7,977 nt of DNA. Source: an uncultured Alphaproteobacteria bacterium (GTDB lineage Bacteria > Pseudomonadota > Alphaproteobacteria > Micavibrionales > Micavibrionaceae). Position numbers and translations under genes: made by a program. Below are positions 6,303 to 7,977 of the stretch, in pieces. The notes beneath the pieces are model-generated. The model did not search any database. It saw only the letters and a program-made list of their open reading frames with translations, and was not told the DNA's origin. Location: NCBI GenBank assembly GCA_937124505.1, contig CAKZKV010000357.1, positions 1 through 7,977 of the forward strand. The letters are read 5' to 3'. Position 1 is the stretch's first letter. Every line of letters begins with the position of its first letter.

Positions 6303-7888
6303 TGCAGGAACAAGAAAAGAGCAAGGCGTTTATCAGGTTACGGACGATTCTTCTGATCCTGAATCTGACGGTGTTGTTGCTGCCTTTGCTGGGGATTTTC
6401 TTTTTTCGCTTCTATGAGAATGCGCTGGTTCGGCAAACGGAAATTGAACTGATTTCACAGGCCGCCGTGATTGGCTCTCTTTATAAACAAAACCTGATCG
6501 ACAGGTTATCCGGGGAGGACATCAAGACATATGGCCTGAGAATAGCGCCTGAAAACCTGCAACGCGTGGATGAGTATTATACCCCGGTTCTTCCGCATAT
6601 TGACCTGTCTAAAAACACGCTCTATCCGTCCAGACCGGATGGTGTGTTTGTCGAAACGCCCCTGCATCCGCGTTATATCGAGATTGCCGAGCGGTTGTCC
6701 TGGGTGATGAAGGATGCGCAACGGACAACGCTGTCAGGGATCAAATTATTGAACTATGACGGAATCGCCATTGCCGCCAACACGGAAGTCGGTCTTGGGT
6801 TCGGCCATATTCCGGAAGTGCAAAAAGCTCTGGAAGGAAAATATACCAGTCTGATCCGCAGGCGTGTCTCGGATGAGCCGCCGCCGGCTCTGGCGTCCAT
6901 CAGCCGAGGAACGGGAATCCGGGTTTTTGTGGCCTATCCGATCATTTACGAAGACCATGTCTGGGGTGTTGTGTATTTGTCCCGCACACCGCAGAATATC
7001 CTGAAGCACCTCTATGCGGAGAAAGAGAAGGTTTTCCTGACGACCTTCATTGTTCTGGGAATTACCCTGCTTCTGGTTATGCTAACGTCCTATGCGATTT
7101 CCCGCCCCATTCACCGTCTGGTCAGGAAGACGTCTGAATTTGCTGCAGGGAACAAAAATGCCATCCAGCCGATCGAGCATCCCGTGATTCGCGAGGTGGA
7201 ACTCCTATCAGAGAGCTATGCCAACATGGCCAGATCCCTGAATGACCGGGCGGACTATATTCGTGATTTTGCCATGCATGTGTCGCATGAATTCAAAACG
7301 CCTATCACGTCCATTCAGGGGTCGGCGGAATTGCTGCGGGAACATCTGGAAACAATGGAGCCTGAAAAGCGGGAAAAATTCCTGTCGAATATCATAGATG
7401 ACAGCGACCGTCTGCAAAGGCTGGTGAAGCGGCTGCTGGAACTGGCGCGTGCGGACCATTACAACCCTGCCAATGAGTCTCATGACCTGATGGAGGTTTT
7501 GAAATTATTGAAAGCCAGATATAAAGACATCGGTCTGGCAGTCGATTTCGATGAGCACGAAACACATATGATTTCCATGTCAAAAGACAATATGGAGGCC
7601 ATTCTGACCAACCTGTTTGATAATGCAAAACAACATGGTGCAAAAATTGTGCGCGTAGATATTCACACAGAGGACGGTTTTTCAAGAATTCGTATAAGTG
7701 ATGATGGAGAAGGAATCTCAAAGGCTAATAAATACAAGATATTCACACCTTTTTTCACGACCAGACGCGAAAGTGGCGGAACTGGCCTTGGGCTCGGCAT
7801 CGTGTCCTCTTTGCTGCAGCGTCACAAGGGTTCCATTGAAATTCTGGATACCGAAAAAGGCACAACTTTTGAGATTATCATAGGTTGA
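6299..7888 (+). CDS. Membrane sensor histidine kinase with HAMP domain
   Basis: A protein of 529 residues. One membrane helix near 16-38, an extracytoplasmic region of about 200 residues (40-243), a second helix near 244-266, and a HAMP linker beginning at SRPIHRLV. The dimerisation domain has the H-box VSHEFKTP with phosphoaccepting His330. The ATPase domain shows the N-box NLFDNAKQH (Asn442), DDGEG (468-472) and GTGLGLG (494-500), so the catalytic set is complete. The sensor region contains FGHIPEVQKALEG and later VAYPIIYEDHVWGVVYLSRTP, which recalls Cache-like sensor domains, but I do not recognise its ligand. Two adjacent ATG codons (6299 and 6302) could both start it; the first overlaps the regulator stop by 4 bases, so the two are translationally coupled. 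It should phosphorylate the adjacent regulator. Because the sensor faces the periplasm, where the exosortase acts, monitoring of envelope or glycan state is plausible but unproven. Confidence 0.94.
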   Translation: MMQEQEKSKAFIRLRTILLILNLTVLLLPLLGIFFFRFYENALVRQTEIELISQAAVIGSLYKQNLIDRLSGEDIKTYGLRIAPENLQRVDEYYTPVLPHIDLSKNTLYPSRPDGVFVETPLHPRYIEIAERLSWVMKDAQRTTLSGIKLLNYDGIAIAANTEVGLGFGHIPEVQKALEGKYTSLIRRRVSDEPPPALASISRGTGIRVFVAYPIIYEDHVWGVVYLSRTPQNILKHLYAEKEKVFLTTFIVLGITLLLVMLTSYAISRPIHRLVRKTSEFAAGNKNAIQPIEHPVIREVELLSESYANMARSLNDRADYIRDFAMHVSHEFKTPITSIQGSAELLREHLETMEPEKREKFLSNIIDDSDRLQRLVKRLLELARADHYNPANESHDLMEVLKLLKARYKDIGLAVDFDEHETHMISMSKDNMEAILTNLFDNAKQHGAKIVRVDIHTEDGFSRIRISDDGEGISKANKYKIFTPFFTTRRESGGTGLGLGIVSSLLQRHKGSIEILDTEKGTTFEIIIG

Positions 7889-7977
7889 AAATAGCTCTAA
7901 CGTTTTGATAAAAAATAAAATTACTAAATAGTGTAGTCACGAGATTAAAAATGTGGGATTCTATTTGCAACCAAAGG
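7889..7977. other. A+T-rich sequence after the kinase gene, no gene seen
   Basis: These 89 bases are clearly richer in A and T than the genes before them. I see no hairpin with a T run that would end the kinase transcript. TTGATA at 7905-7910 resembles a -35 box but no good -10 box follows at the right distance. The stretch is cut by the window edge and may be the upstream region of the next gene. Confidence 0.4.

Noticed and set aside
5616..7888. PrsR/PrsK, the two-component pair commonly tied to PEP-CTERM systems
   Set aside because: The regulator is OmpR-type with a winged helix and lacks the ATPase domain of PrsR; the kinase has a HAMP domain and only two membrane helices.
1..7977. CRISPR arrays, insertion sequences, tRNA or rRNA genes
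   Set aside because: I saw no regularly spaced repeats, no transposase-like frame with terminal inverted repeats and no tRNA-like cloverleaf.

Overview
The window reads as chromosomal DNA of a diderm (Gram-negative) bacterium, most likely a proteobacterium and perhaps an alphaproteobacterium. The grounds are an O-antigen-ligase-type polymerase, an exosortase with a PEP-CTERM substrate, and an OmpR-type two-component pair. The lineage is inference; nothing in the sequence fixes a genus. There are six genes (one cut by the left edge), no RNA genes, no mobile element and no CRISPR array. No stretch longer than about 135 bases lacks a gene.

Left part (1-1769): the C-terminal portion of a polytopic O-antigen ligase/polymerase-like protein on the + strand, and a convergent acyltransferase-3 family membrane protein on the - strand. 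Both fit synthesis or decoration of a surface polysaccharide. Their 3' ends overlap by 126 bases, so the last 41 codons of the ligase frame are antisense to the acyltransferase C-terminus.

Centre (1770-5580): a divergent 135-base intergenic region carries two short inverted repeats. It is followed by an exosortase with a fused EpsI-like C-terminal domain, and then, overlapping by 4 bases, a secreted VIT + von Willebrand A protein that ends in a textbook PEP-CTERM sorting signal. A hairpin terminator surrounds the stop codon of this second gene. The pair looks like a self-contained enzyme/substrate unit: the exosortase would recognise the PEP-CTERM tail of its immediate neighbour.

Right part (5581-7977): an OmpR/PhoB-type response regulator and a membrane histidine kinase with a large extracytoplasmic sensor region, again overlapping by 4 bases. 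The last 89 bases are A+T-rich and hold no recognisable gene.

The order processing enzyme - VIT/vWA target - response regulator - histidine kinase resembles the known proteobacterial dedicated sortase system, which has a sortase, a VIT/vWA LPXTG-like target, a response regulator and a kinase. Here an exosortase and a PEP-CTERM tail stand in place of the sortase and its LPXTG-like signal. That substitution is the most interesting feature of the window.
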